Source: Galerina marginata
Taxonomy: Eukaryota > Basidiomycota > Agaricomycetes > Agaricales > Galerinaceae
DNA length: 64,000 nucleotides
Direction of reading: 5' to 3'
Assembly (NCBI GenBank): GCA_023014335.1
Contig: JAECYW010000038.1
Span: 185,009-249,008 of the forward strand
Under the pieces are notes generated by a model, which was not told where the DNA came from, searched no databases, and saw only the letters and a list, made by a program, of their open reading frames with translations. The translations under genes were made by a program, and so were the position numbers. Within the stretch, counting starts at the first letter, position 1; every line of letters begins with the position of its first letter. Below are positions 46,618 to 59,297 of this stretch, piece by piece.

Positions 46618-48273
46618 TCAGGTGAAGGAATCCTCTGTATCAGCCATCTCCATTTCGAGCCATCGAATGACGATTTTGTTAGATTCCTGGTCCCCCTGAA
46701 GGACATCCAAAACTCGTTGGGCGATTGCGGGAGTGCACTCTTCTGCCCGGCTAAACCCACTCAAACAGGCCTTTCTATATTCCTCGTCCGAGATCCCCAG
46801 CATCGGAGCCACTGACATAGTACCCGGACCACCGACTACACGGAGAATGACAGGAAGAGCAACGAGGGTAGGTATGTCTGCTGTAAGGTGAATTATATTT
46901 CCTGCGATGACATCGGGGGCTCCAGAGAGGTCCATCGCGCTACCAGCCGCACCAAGAAGTGTGTGGAGAGTTCGCAGCCTTCAAAGGCTTCATCTACGGC
47001 CTCTCTCGCCAACCGCGTCGACCCATGGTTGGAACTTGGCCGTGGAAGTGAAACTAGAAGGTCATAAAGAGCTTTGCAGTCTGCGGCAGCACTGGCGTTG
47101 GTAATGGTGGGAGGAGGAGAAGGGGGACGAGATGGAGGTAGCTTTATCATGAATCGTCCTGGTGGCGGAGTTACTGGTGGGGTAGTGGACGATGGAGAGC
47201 CGCGACGTTTCTTGGGTGACACAAGAGGAGTAGACTCGAATGCGGCTAACGGAGATTGCTTGACGTCAACACGATGCGACAGGGCTATCATGGCTTTCCA
47301 GAGAATTGAGATGAGAAGACTGGCAAGAGTTGCATGAGACAAACTCGAGGTTGTGCAAGCGGTCAACGCCCGCCCATAAACTGGCATAAGTGATTGAAGT
47401 GATATAATCGATGGGTGATACACGATCGTCGACTTTGGGCCTGGTGGGAGCTTTGCAATTTGAGAGCTATTGGGATTCTCCAGGGCCTCGACCAATGGAA
47501 CCAATTGTCCACGAATGCTCGCAATGAGGGGGTTGACCACCCTATTGATGGTGGATACTAAACCATCGCGGATAGACTTGAGTCCGTCACCGCGGATGTC
47601 CGCTTCGGTGCCAAGGCCGAGTTGATCAAATACTTGAAGAAGCTCTTCGCAAACCTTGGCAATAGATAAAGCGTAAAGTTGAACACCATTCGGGAACGAA
47701 AATTGATTCGTGACGGTCGGAACGGCATGGAATGAGGGAGAAGCAAGTGTGGGCAAGAGTTGCCCGGAAATGTTGGTCAAAAGGACAGTGAATGGGCGCT
47801 GCAAGGACCGTAAAACTGCCCTGTGAAGATGACTGTTGTCGTGTACAGCGTTAAGCTCTCTAAAACACTGTAAGTAGGTTGGCCGAGGCGAGAAAAGAAC
47901 ACACTAACGATGCAAGCAAGGCACCCAAAGCAAGGCCGCGTCCCTGAGGAATCGGTCGCTTCCCAGATGGCTGCTCGTTAATGGCTGGTGGTCCAGTGGG
48001 TTGTGCTAGTGCTTTAACCACCGCCTCGCTAAGTTTCAGGCTCAACATTTCAAGGTAAGATCCGTCTTGAGTGAGCAAGGCATGATTTGGTAAAGGGCTG
48101 GGAGCTTGCGATGAATTTTGACGAATAAAGTTCGTCAACGACAGTTTGTTCAGAGGGCGAGATTGACGCTCGGGTCCCTGGCTCGACTCAGGACGAGGAG
48201 GGATCAATGCCGGGGCTGGGGAAGATGGCCGGCTCGATGGGCGGAAGAAAGAGGGCGTCTTGAGGACATTCAT
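46618..48273 (-). CDS. uncharacterised basidiomycete protein
   Basis: From ATG 48271-48273 (MNVLKTPSFFRPSSRPSSPA) about 500 residues. The first 100 are Ser/Pro-rich and basic; then a helical body with LEMLSLKLSEAVVKALA, ELNAVHDNSHLHRAVLRSL, QLYALSIAKVCEELLQVFDQLGLGTEAD and LMPVYGRALTACTTSS. A basic Pro-rich insert KKRRGSPSSTTPPVTPPP interrupts it. The end is LGISDEEYRKACLSGFSRAEECTPAIAQRVLDVL. A 1-base loss near 46970-46985 must be assumed: GAAGGCTGCG would read GAAGGGCTGCG, turning EGC into EGLRTLHTLLGAAGS. No known domain is recognised. One intron near 47863-47905 keeps the frame. Confidence 0.6.
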
Positions 48274-49080
48274 GGTGTATGGTGTATGGTTATATTTTCT
48301 TATTTCTAGGAACGATGTCCGGATATCGTGAGGTTTATCTTGTGTGAGGCGAGGCGAAAATGAGGTGAATGTGGAGCGCAAATCCTGGAGAGAGCAGCCA
48401 GATTCCGGAAGAATCGTGCAATTATCCCATGGGTTAAAAAAATGTAGATGTTGAATTGTTGGTGCGAATGAGCTTTTCAGCACCTCAGACCCTAAGGAGG
48501 TCTGTCTGTGTCGACGAGAGGGAAGGAGAGCGGTCCGAATAGAATGTTGCTAATTTGGTGTGTCAGTCTGGAAAGGAGACTCAGCAGAGGATAACCGTTG
48601 AGCTCAACAAATACTCACCGCGGGAGGGAAACAACCATAGATTGTGAAGAGTGCTCGTTGTTGAGGGTGTCAAAGGAAGAGAACAAGAGCCGAGTCCGCC
48701 ACAGACAAATTTCTCTGCCAACGGTCCTTATGTAAGACGTAGAGCTTCCCACGGCCCAATCCATCAGTCTCTCCAACGTTCAAACGTTCCTCCAATCGCA
48801 TTAGCATCGCATCCCGTCGAACATCTCATGACGACCGATGTCCGTTATCTTGTCGCCTCGCATGTGCCTTTAGTTTGAATGGCGATTGGTTCGTGTATTT
48901 GTTCTGTCATCTTATCTCTGTCTGTGTACCCGACAGCCTGTTTCAAGGAGTCGAGGCGAATCAAATGACACACTATAAGTAGCACTGACTCAGCTGAGAT
49001 ACTAAATGCATTGGCGAGAAAAGCAAGCAACAATTCTAAGCCTGTCAACCTTCATGCGGTTATCGCACATTGCTACGATG
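48274..49080. other. intergenic region
   Basis: 807 bases upstream of the unknown gene and downstream of the adaptin gene, both on the minus strand. A 75-codon plus-strand frame at 48651-48878 has no family features and is not called. Confidence 0.4.
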
Positions 49081-52000
49081 CTAGGTGTTCAAGACTGCCT
49101 GGATGGGCTCTCCAACCAACGCACTTGCACAACGTAGTCTCCATAAGCAGGAATCTTCTTCTGACTCTCGCAAACGTAAAGTTATGAGTTCGGAATTAGT
49201 TCCCTCGTTGGAATTGATCAAAATTTTGAGTTCTCCTGAAATAAGCATCAGTTTTTGCTTCCACGACAATCCATAAAACGACCTACCTATAAAGGGGGGA
49301 AGATCAGCAGAAATAACCCGAAGACGAAGGCTGTCTAAACGTTGCAGACGCCTTAACAAGGTGTCGATAGAGGCATTGCACCACCCTCTAAGGTCACAGG
49401 GTACCTGAAAGGAAGTCCATAGATCTTCGAAATTCTGATGGCCGCCAAGTGTATCAGACGACTCAAGAGAAGTGGACATATTCGTCGGATATGGAGATTC
49501 GAGGTTGATGGAGGTCAACTCGAGATGTCTGCCAGAATATTAGGTCTCTGAATTTAAAGTAGGCCCCTAGGGTTTAGACCTACTTCCGGTTCAATCTTCG
49601 AGTCGGTCGGCTTAGATGGAGGCGACAGTTGGGCTTCCTGTCTAATTTGGAGGTTGGGCAGAACATCGACTAATGTGAGACGACCTGCGGTAATGGGCAT
49701 TATCACTGACCGCGGTGGCGAACGATGATGACCTGTATCTGAAAGTGTTCCAGACCGCGAGCTGGAAGCACTTTGCTGTGAACTCGACATCCTTCGGGCA
49801 CTTAGGCGAGGGACGGCTTCTGGTGGTTCATATGGGGTTATATTTTAATGAAGTAGAAGGCCGAGAGGTTTCTTGAAGAAAGAACGAGAATCCTGAGGGG
49901 TGGTGTGTGAGACCCCTGAATTTGTCCGCGAGTGAAGTTGTAAAGACGCCAGAAAATCGGGGAGCTGAAGTTCATGGTTGAATGCGTGTGTGTAAATTAA
50001 AGAAAAAGTCGAAACAGCCGATATTACTCACAGAGGACGACGAAGATGAATTGACAATCTTCATAAGGAGCGATTTATTTTGCCAAGAATTCCTGGAATT
50101 GACCACAGCGCTAAACAGCATCATTCATGTCATAGAATAAGCTACTGTGGCTTACCAATGTTATAGACCTACGAGCAGACTGGGAAGTGATTCGGACCGC
50201 CTCCATAACATCCGAAGGGACCTCATCACATTCAGCTCTGATTCGGATCATGGCGATGAGGCAAGGTTCCTGAACGATGACTGCAACCTGGTGGGCACAT
50301 TAAAAGATGGATATAAAAAAAACTCACCAGGGGATAATTTCAGCCTCATAGCTAAAGCAGAGAGGAGTTGTGGAGCAGGGTACAGGCAAAGTTGCGAAAA
50401 TTCAGTGGACAGTGCTGTTGCAATAACCAAGGCAGTTGGGCCTAGAGTAACATCTTGTTTCATTAGGTCGTCAATGAAACGATTGGCACAAGACGCCAAA
50501 AAGTCGGGATTCGCTGAGGGATCGCCCAAGTGTTAGCCAAGTGACCCTCGAAAAAGTATCAACTTACGTGATGCACGAGCGTCAGTCAGAATAGTTTCTA
50601 TAACTCCTTTAAAAACTTGAGGCGTTGTCATTGCGTTATCGAGAAGCCGGAGCAACTCAAGGACTTGACGAGCATATTCTTCACCCTTTTGCTGATATCG
50701 AACCGAGGCGATTTCTAATGCGCGCATGATAGAAGCGTCCCTCTTTAGGGTGGCGTTTGAGTTGGAACTTAACAGGGATATCTGTGAATCAAGAATGGCG
50801 GGGTCGACCTTATTCACAATCCGTAGCGTCTGAAAAAGAAAAAATCAGTTGGGGAACCATGATTCATACCTATGTAAATACCTTTCTACGAATGTCCTGA
50901 TCTAAAGAATTGAGTAGTTGCATGATTCGTTCGAATTCTAGGGCATCAAGAACAGCTGGGTGCTCCTGGCAGGTGCCCGCCCAAAGAGCGACATCAACAT
51001 TCTCTAGGCAAGATAGAAAAAGGTAAACCTCGTCTGGGTTAGTTGATGTCAGGAAATGGCGTATGTATTGAATGGTTGATGTGCCCTTGGATTTCTCTGC
51101 TTGCAGAAGAACCCCATACGCAAGCTGGCCAAATAATTTGAATAGATCCAAAACGATGGCCTTGGCGAGCGATTTGAGCGATTTTGGATTTTTGAGGTCG
51201 ATCTCCAAAAGGACATCGAAAAGTACATTAATGTCTGCTGCTTTCGCTCTGCGTGATGATATTGTTCAGTGGACCAGAACCTGCAAGCAAAGAGGATTGT
51301 GGCGTACCCGAGGTGTTGCAGAGATTTCAAAGAACTCAGAATGAGACCCTGATTTGGGTGGACAAGTGATGCCTCGGTCCTCAAGATCTCAGCTACACCA
51401 TTGGATAAAGCATTATCCTGGACTTTCATTCAGAAGGCAACTTGCGGAAGCGTCTTCGTCCAACTCACCTTAGGGAAATCACTTGCCAGGACAAGAGCTG
51501 CATGAACGACTGAATCGTCTGAGTCCTGCAGCAAGTTAAGGACATTCCCATGGATGCGATCTAGCAACGTGCGATTGTAGATTGATAGCGAACGGAAAGC
51601 CAGTAACGCCCGACGCTTGACATGCGAACTACATGGTCGGATTGAGAGCCTGCTTTCAGGATGCGAAGCGAAGAAAATACCGATAGGGCACCCACTAGTC
51701 GTGCAAGAGTAGTTCATGTAAGCGTGATTGAACCGCCGGAATAACATCTTCATTGGGGGAGGAAAATGAGATTGTCGAGAGCCAAACATATGTATGGGAC
51801 ATCCTCAGACTCCAGGTCCTAAGATTTTGTCAAGAAACGTTGATAAATTGTGAGTGAGTGAGCTGACCTTGCGCAAAGTATTGATGAGCATCAGCCGAAG
51901 GTCGTGGTCCAAAGGTATCATTTCGGAGCAGAACAGATACCCTGAATATAACTGCGGTTAATACATGGTCACAGGTACAAGATGAAAATAGACCTAGACG

Positions 52001-52350
52001 TTTATCTTCTACCTTCCTCCCCGTCTCAGTTAGGGTGATCGCATGATGAAACGCGAAGTCGAACGCGTCTTTCGCGAGGAACCCAGGAGTAACCGACATA
52101 GAGCAGTATAAGAGGATAACCAAGCATTCCTTGCATTTGTCCTTCGCGTCGTATCAGTATCAAAACACGGAAGCACCAAAAGAGACTGACAAAATGAAGC
52201 TTGGGATGTGATAGCTGAGCTTGGATTGACTTAAGTTCCAAGAAAATATGCTGGTCCGCGGCCCCGACAGAGGGCGCCGGATTCCACCTTCCGAACTATG
52301 GCATAATGAGCTCTGCTCATTGCACCAGATGAATGAAACGGGACATCCAT
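49081..52350 (-). CDS. AP-4 complex epsilon-like adaptin
   Basis: From ATG 52348-52350: MDVPFHSSGAMSRAHYAIVRKVES, then DQHIFLELKSIQAQLSHPKL, KCKECLVILLYCSMSVTPGFLAKDAFDFA, TETGRKVEDKRLGYLF, LDHDLRLMLINTLRKDLES and PNEDVIPAVQSRLHELLLH. Order and spacing match the large-subunit adaptin trunk, best the epsilon chain of AP-4, which sorts cargo at the trans-Golgi. HEAT repeats VKRRALLAFRSLS, DSVVHAALVLASDFPK, DALEFERIMQLLNSLDQDIRRK follow. A Ser-rich hinge and a small ear with NFEDLWTSF and RGWCNASIDTLLRRLQ end at 49081. Single-base frame breaks are needed near 52280 and 51770. AP-1 gamma or AP-2 alpha fit less well. Confidence 0.72.
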
Positions 52351-52762
52351 GATCAATCTAGCGCCGCTGTTGGTATTTTCCAAGACGTGTTTTCTTCCAG
52401 GCTGGATTCAAAATCAGCGTGACGGGAATGCGATTGAACAGGAATCGTAATCCCACTTTCAGGAATTAATTGATGCAAATGAAATAAGCGAGAAATAAGG
52501 CGCGTTGGTATTGAAAGTTGGATATGAAGGCGTTGGGACCAGGTTCAACGACCAATTGCGACTTGGACTAATTACACGTTTACATAAGCATAATGGCTTT
52601 TCCGAATGCCACTGACCATCCTTGACTGTTGTTGTGTAAACAGAGCAGATAAAAGTTACACCACCACGCCCTGTAATCGCTTGTCTACTGCGTCTTTCCC
52701 TGGTCACGGAGACTCTCTAGGCAACCAATCCAATCGAAAATATTACTCTTCGATCCCTTTCA
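52351..52762. promoter_or_regulatory. divergent promoter of adaptin and BUB2 genes
   Basis: 412 bases between the two starts. No TATA box or recognisable element was found. Confidence 0.3.
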
Positions 52763-53992
52763 ATGTCTGCCTCCACTGCTCATTCTTTCAACAAATTGCT
52801 CAGCCAACCAAAAGCTGTATCCAAGTCTCGCGCATCCGGAGACGTAGATGATGGCACTAAGAAACTCCGTCGTATGATTCTTGTCGAAGGCATCCCATCT
52901 GCTGTCGTGTGTTTAAATACTCTGACTCTCTGATCCTTTGGAAATACCTAACTCAACAACAGGACCCAACCCTCCGTCCTCGAATATGGAAAATCCTGTT
53001 GCGAGTGAACGAGCTTCCCACCGATACATATCTCTATTACGTCTCTCGTGGCCCATGTCAAGTCAGGGAAAAATCAGAAACGATACCTTTAGGTGTTATT
53101 TTCCCAGTTCATAAAGCCCTGCGGTTTACTTGGATAACCTCAGGACATTGGCGACTGATAAGGGCTTTAAAGAGCGTGTCAGAGAAGACATGTTGGTCAG
53201 ACTTTTAGATGCATTTGTCTGGCGGAGTCATGGTGCGTTCTGATATTCTCCATGACTCTGGATATCTCCACAAATCTCTAGACAGGCAGGACATTGACCA
53301 ACTTGGGTTCACATACGTTCAAGGAATGAACGTTCTTGCCGCGCCTTTCCTTTATACCATGCCATCTGAAGTGGAAGCTTTCTTTTGCTTCGCCAAATTT
53401 ATTGAAGAAGCGTGCCCTTTGTATGTGCAACCGACACTCGAAGGTGTTCATCGCGGTTTGAAGGTCAGCTCATCCATCCATACGTCCATGCCTTTTTCAA
53501 GGACAGTTCCTTATGTCTCTCTAGCTTCTCGACAGATGTCTTCAATTCGTTGATCCCGAATTATACGGACATCTGAGATCTAAGAACCTATCTGCTGAGA
53601 TTTACGCTTTCCCTTGTATGTTTTCTTTCGGGTTTAAATGAATGTCTCAAACCTCTCACATAGCCGTCTTGACATTATGCGCATGCACGCCTCCCTTGGA
53701 TCAAGTACTGCAGTTATGGGACTTCCTGCTTGCCTTCGGAGTGCACCTAAACGTTCTATGTGTGATTGCTCAACTCCTCCTTATGAGAGACGAGGTAATG
53801 GCCTCTTCAAGGTGGGTGCTTGATAATTTCCGTGGGCCAAACTTACTATCTATGCAGTCCCATGCGACTTTTGCGGACATTCCCCCCATTGGAAGCACTT
53901 CCAGTGATCGGATAGCTGTAACTCTTGTGCGCGATCTTCCCGAGGGGCTCTATGAAGAACTGGTCAAGCATCCGTTCGAAGTCCACTCTTGA
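52763..53992 (+). CDS. BUB2: BUB2-type TBC GTPase-activating protein
   Basis: Starts MSASTAHSFNKLLSQPKAV. TBC-domain motifs are present in order: RRMILVEGIP, DPTLRPRIWKILLRV, the arginine-finger box K-I-R-N-D-T-F-R, LVRLLDAFVWRSH, LGFTYVQGMNVLAAPFLY with the catalytic Gln, and LDQVLQLWDFLLAFGVHLNVLCVIAQ. The order and short size (about 300 residues) fit BUB2 (Cdc16 in fission yeast), the mitotic-exit checkpoint GAP for the Tem1/Spg1 GTPase at spindle poles. Two frame breaks must be assumed: a missing A in the run near 53068-53073, and a missing base near 53910, after PVIG, to reach IAVTLVRDLPEGLYEELVKHPFE. Confidence 0.85.
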
Positions 53993-54141
53993 TTTTCCAA
54001 AGCTACCTTCTCAGCACAGCAGAGTGCAAATATGTTCGTTTGTCCGCTTGCTCTCTTGGCTTACTTGTTGTAACTTAATTCAATTGTATACATATCATAT
54101 CCAAAGACTCAATACTCGGGTAATTGTCCTACGACTGTAAT

Positions 54142-54879
54142 CTATAATCTGCTATCTGACATCGACGTTGACCGTAATCCTGATAGTCTTGATCTTGTCC
54201 CCCCAGCCATATGGCCCTCTTGCTCAATGATCCCATCACAGCCGAGTGCGTCGCAGTCAAGTATTCCTCCACAACACTCTGAACTCGAATCAGGACTTGG
54301 ACTCCTGAATCCTTCTGATGAGGTTCTGTGTGAACCAGGTGAAAAGGTTGGCGAATCGTCTCTGAACAACTGCTTTCTTCCTGGGCGATTTGGGTTGCGC
54401 CCTTGGAGTGGTAGTGGTTGAAAACTGCTTTCTGTTATGGCCGGAGAAGGTTGTTGCTGAAACTGGGTTTCACTGGGCCCTGTGCGTGGGGGCTCAGTAT
54501 TCTTGAAGAAGAGGCTTCACTGCTCGATTGCGTATCAGCGAAAGCCAATTGCTGGAATTTTGAAAGCGAAGCAGTTGCTAATGCAAGGTTATGCATTAAT
54601 TCTTGGAAGCTTCGACCTTAAATTGGCGCTTGTGAGCTTGTAAACTAACAAATCAATGACTTGATTGCCTACCGTCTCGGGCAAAATAACAGCGGGGTTT
54701 GCAAGACGGCCTTTAGCTTGCATTAATTCATTGCGAAGCTCGATGTTTTCTTCCTCGGCCTTACGACAGCGTTCCTCAAGGCTCGCTATGTAGTTCGCCT
54801 TGCGTGCACGGTAATCTCTCTGCTGGACCAGACTCCTGGTCGGAGGTATCGTTAGGTCTTTTTTGCGTCCTCTTGTCAT
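54142..54879 (-). CDS. bZIP transcription factor
   Basis: Starts MTRGRKKDLTIPPTRSLVQQRDYRARKANYIASLEERC. The basic region plus zipper (LEERCRKAEEENIELRNELMQAKGRL, Leu/Ala/Asn heptads) show a bZIP DNA-binding factor. Aligned on QRDYRARK, the position of the almost invariant Asn of bZIP basic regions appears to be Ser. The end, DDSPTFSPGSHRTSSEGFRSP and CCGGILDCDALGCDG, is Ser/Cys-rich. It reaches the stop at 54142 only by assuming an intron near 54610-54645 and one missing base near 54470-54500, converting PVKPSFS into PSETQFQQQPSPAITES. Targets unknown. Members of this basidiomycete family are sometimes called AP-1-like, which I cannot confirm. Confidence 0.7.
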
Positions 54880-55372
54880 GATTGAGGGTCTGAGTCAAGC
54901 AGGGGATCATTTGCATCTGTAGGTGGTGAGAAAGAACTGAAGGTGCGGACGCAGCCTGATAAGCAGTGGGCAAAGAGTGGTCCACATATGCAGAGCAACT
55001 TTCAACCATTATGGTGCAAGATGTCGCAAAATCAAAATGATAGTCAAATGAGGCGATGACGTAATTCACCCCTGAGAGTCTTCAGTGTACACTCTTCTGC
55101 GGCTCCGTGTACAGCGCGTCGACATACTATGATACATGCCTTATCAACGGATTAAATTTAAACCGTAATGCTGCCGCCTGTCAGTGGTCCAGTGCACCCT
55201 TTGTTCAGAGCTGAGAACGCGATCAAGTAGGATCACCTTCTAATTACCACGAATCTCGTGGCTCTTCAGCAAAGACACTCTTTTAACTGTAAGCGTGTGT
55301 CTTCGTACCAGGCTCCAATTCAACCCCTCATCTCGTTTATAGAGCTGCAAGTTTTTTGGGAATCAACCTCCT
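54880..55372. other. divergent intergenic region
   Basis: 493 bases between the bZIP start (minus) and the permease start (plus). Nothing is recognised beyond presumed promoters. Confidence 0.3.
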
Positions 55373-57651
55373 ATGACTTCCAGCCGTTCGAGATACCAGC
55401 CATTACCAACGGATGTGCCCAACGATATAAGCCTTGCTAACCAGGTGCTCACAGGATGATCTACACTCGACGTTACCAACTCTTGTGCTTCTGCCACGAA
55501 CGCAGGGATAAAACGTAGTCTTCATGAGCGGCAGTGCGTCCTTTTTTCAACCCACATTACAATGTCGCCTGAGGTATGCCACAGCTTGTCCATGATAGCT
55601 CTTGCAGGATGATAGGAACCGATTGTTTCTGTCTAGCGGTAAAGCCCTGCTAAATGCCGGGCCACTAGGATGCGTTCTGGCTTTAATCGTTGTAAGGCGT
55701 CGTAACTGTTGATTACCGACGAACATACTGACAGCGATACCTCAAGATGGGAACCGTGACGGCTTCAATGGGTGAATCTCTGTTTCTTGAATCGTAGAGG
55801 CGGGCATTAATTCTCGCTCAGCCTACATTTCTGCAGAAATGTCTGCATTGAAGCCTGTTCCAGGTGGGTTTGTCAGGCATGCTGCAATGTGGCTCGACGG
55901 AAGTAGTGGGATCGCAGTCGGGTATGTATGGCATCGCTTTTCTTGGAATCACCCATTATTAACAAACGCTGTAATACAGATGGAACTTCTGGTATTCCAT
56001 GGTAATTACCATGCCCACTGAAATTAGCGCTGCCACAACATTATTGGCGTTCTGGAAGCCAGCGATTCATCCATCCATCCCTATAACGTACGTTTATGAA
56101 CGAATGTCCCGCGAATTGTTTTGCTGACTTTGCTTAGGCATACTTTGGCTCCTTATTTCGATATTCAACTTCTCTCCCGTCCGAGTATATGGTGAATTTG
56201 AATTCTATCTCGCTTTCTGTAAAGTCAGTCTCCAACCAACCTACAACCAGCCAGCTTTTAACTGATGTATTAGATTGCTCTAATTCTATGCTTCGTAATC
56301 GGAGGTCTTGTTCTTGACCTCGGTGGATTTCCCGGCAAGATTTTATCGGCTTTCGTTACTGGACAAACCCTTATCATCTCTTTTCGTGAATATCGTGACA
56401 ACTGGCTTCCGCGGCCGCTTTTCTCGGTTTTTGGTCCGCTATGATTTCCGCAGCGTTTGCTTACGGAGGAGTGCAGATTGTCGCTTTGGTCGGTGCAGAA
56501 ACTAGAAACCCACGAAAGGGCCATCCCTGCAGCTTTGAAAAAGACGTTGCAAGGGTTGTTTTTTCTATGTCGCCTCCATTTTTGTGATATCTTTGACTAT
56601 ACCAGCCAACGACAAGCGCCTATACCTTCCAACTGAGGATGTCACCCACAGCCCATTTGTGATCGCTTTTAGCAATGCAGGGATTAAGGTAGCTCTTATA
56701 GTCCATTGCATGCAATTTTGTCCTCGAATTCATATTTCTTTCTGTTTTTTTTTTTTTTTTGCAGGCCCTTCCTTCAATAATAAATGCTATTGTATGTTTG
56801 TTCTCTCGCGCGTGGTGTCAAACGGCTTGAATCCACGACAGGTCCTCAGCTCCGCTTTTAGCTCAGGGAACGCTGCCACATTCTTAGGCGCGCGTGCGCT
56901 TCATGGGCTGGCCCTAGATGGTCATGCGCCACAAATTTTTCTGGAACTGAATCGATTCGGTGTACCCTATGTGGCTGTGGCCGCCTCTGTTATTTGGGGA
57001 GCAGTCGCATACACAAGTTTGAATCAGGGTGCTTTCCAGGTCAGTGCAGGACATGCAACGCATTTCTTTATTTTTTTTCACTGAAGCCTATTTAAAGGCC
57101 TTTCTGTGGCTCGTCTCTCTTGTCGCGACATCCGCTATCGTCTCTTGGGTTGTCATGTGCTTGACTTACCTCCGATTTTTCTACGCTCTAAAAGTGCAGA
57201 AGATACCGAGGGAATCCCTGCCCTATAGGAGTCCACTCCAGCCTTACCTCACTGTAGGTTTCTTGCAAATATAATAAATATAAATCTGACTTCCGAACAG
57301 TACTATGCCCTTGCCATGAATATTTTGGTGTTGATATTCAGTGGCTGGAATTCCTTCTTTCCGACATTCGACCTGTCGTTGTTCACTTCAAATTATTTCA
57401 ATTGGTCAGCTTGCCCAATATGTGTATAAAAAATCAGAATTTTGACGATATATTCCTAAAGCATCTTCTATCCCCTCCTTTATTTAGGTTGCAAGCTTTG
57501 GTTTAAAGACACCATGGTCGAACTGGATGCCATTGACGTTCAGACAGAGCTCGATTTGATTGATATCGAAGTGGAACAGGTGTTTGCGGAGAATCAGCTT
57601 GACTCTGCTGGGCTATCAACGTATGATAGATTTCTTAATTCCATCTTCTAA
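55373..57651 (+). CDS. amino-acid permease (APC superfamily)
   Basis: From ATG 55373 MTSSRSRYQPLPTDVPND. Exons give IKRSLHERHITM, SSGKALLNAGPLGCVLALIV, ALKPVPGGFVRHAAMWLDGS, WNFWYSMVITMPTEISAATTLLAFW and, after 56.6 kb, NGLNPRQVLSSAFSSGNAATFLGARALHGLALDGHAPQIF, typical of fungal yeast-amino-acid-transporter proteins with 12 helices. The C-terminus KLWFKDTMVELDAIDVQTELDLID is cytosolic. The exon ending AGIK at 56687-56690 is followed by an intron whose 3' end has a run of 16 T at 56745-56760 then GCAG. One base is missing near 55621 (GGAACCGATTG for GGAACCGGATTG). Imports amino acids with protons at the plasma membrane; the substrate is not known. Confidence 0.82.
56745..56760 (+). repeat. 16-T polypyrimidine tract at an intron 3' end
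   Basis: Run of 16 T immediately before GCAG in the permease gene. It is the polypyrimidine tract of the intron acceptor at 56764. The tract length is a likely hotspot for consensus length error. Confidence 0.7.
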
Positions 57652-57680
57652 TTATCCTACATGGGAGTAGACTGTGGGCT

Positions 57681-59297
57681 CTATAGAAGCGAACATCCCC
57701 AAATTCTATCCAATAATAAATATCTGGGCCAGGGGTTGCCTGTATACATAGAATGCCTTGGTCTAGATATATTTGAGTGGTGTTTATTCCGTTTCTGGAA
57801 GCTTCGTATATGAAATACACCATTTGGATCTCTCTGTGCCTCTGAGCGATTCGCGCCAAGAGGATAAGCAGATTCATCTTCACGTCGGTCCACCACTAGC
57901 ATCCCGCGAGTCAGTTCCCCGGTTCTCATAGGGTATCCGTAAGTTATTTCCGAGAGGACAGAAAATCCTGACCTACCTCTCAATTTCGAAAACACGTCGA
58001 GACCCCTGCCAACCGCCGGCCAAGGTGACGGGTTCACCATCTGCAAACGGTGGATGCTCGATTGCACACCAAACTGCAACGATGTCATGCAACTCCATCG
58101 CATCTTTGCCAAATTGCAGCATAATCTCTCTCGTCCTTTCCAAAAAAGAACTTGTAAAGTGAGTCAAAAAAGGTTTTTCGTGGGGAGAGGAAGGTGTTAG
58201 CGTGTTCTCGAACGCTGGATCGACGACTTCTGCGTAAACGGGGAAAGGGAGTTCATGTCGAGTGGTAATGTCGAGAGGCAACATAAGAAATCGATCTAAT
58301 GGGAGCCTTTGTGCAGGGTGTAGAAAGTAATAGTTCTTTCACAGCATATGGGTCCGCAAAAAAATTGACTGACCATTCTATGAATAATAAATGGTAGACG
58401 CGATCGAAAAGGCTCTCACATTCGGCCACAGGGCTTGTATTTCCGGGTACGTCTAAAGCACCACCCATACAAATAATCCGACCAATGCGGTCCATAACGA
58501 GTTGGCTATCCTTGCGCATCATTAATGCTAAATTTGTCAGAGGTCCCAGGGCGATATATGTGACAGTCCTGGTTCGCCGAGATCTAAGGATATCAAGGGC
58601 AACCTCGACGCCAGATTGGGTCGATATTTCCAGGTATGGATGAGGGTCTAGATGGAAGTCCAAGTTCAATCCTGGGTGACGATCGGCGATATCTCCTAAA
58701 CCGTCTCTGTATTTCAAATGACGTGAGTCGAGACGAAGGTTCAATATTAGAAAATAAGGAACCTTCCATGAAAATATTGAGCGCTGTGTAGTTCACCTTC
58801 GAGAGGTCCTGCACTACCTTTAGCAAGGACAGGTTTCCTCTTCGCATTGAAATTAGGAAAACGGTCCTTATGTGAGGGGAATGTCTCTAAGTGACGTTCT
58901 ATAGCCTGATAAACCTTCAGAATATTGAGGCTACAACCAATCAGACGTAATAGATTCCTAGACAGCGAGGTTAACTTGCTAGGAGGATTCAATGTCGGTA
59001 TTGCCTTCGATTTTGACATAGTCAGTTATCAAATACGCACATCATAAGCAATACTTTACTACTTACCGTAAGACACGTTGTATGCAAGTATTTCCAGTTC
59101 AGGTGACGCTATCGCAAGCAAACTGTCCTACCGCGGTCAATAAGGCTACACCCGTCCGGGAACTATCTACCTATACCAACATTGCAATGACATCATCCAC
59201 GCCAGGGTCGGTATCAACTAAATAGTTTCAGTAACTGCATTAGTACAATATCCAAGGACTCACTAATGACCGGGGTCGGTGGTCGTGCAGAAGCCAT
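57681..59297 (-). CDS. nucleoside hydrolase (inosine-uridine preferring family)
   Basis: From ATG 59295-59297 MASARPPTPVI joined across an intron to IDTDPGVDDVIAML, the calcium-binding motif D-T-D-P-G-x-D-D of the family. Later exons show DGLGDIADRHP, SGVEVALDIL, TVTYIALGPLTNLALMMRKD, ICMGGALDVPGNTSPVAECN-type sequence joined to NFFADPYAVKELL, and HDIVAVWCAIEHPP. The enzyme splits nucleosides to base and ribose for salvage. The C-terminal part near 57715 needs a one-base shift to reach LLLDRIWGCSLL and the stop at 57681. It converges on the amino-acid permease; only 29 bp separate the stops. Confidence 0.85.

Noticed and set aside
48651..48878. 75-codon plus-strand frame
   Set aside because: No family features, no supporting splice sites, and it lies in the region expected to hold the unknown gene's promoter.
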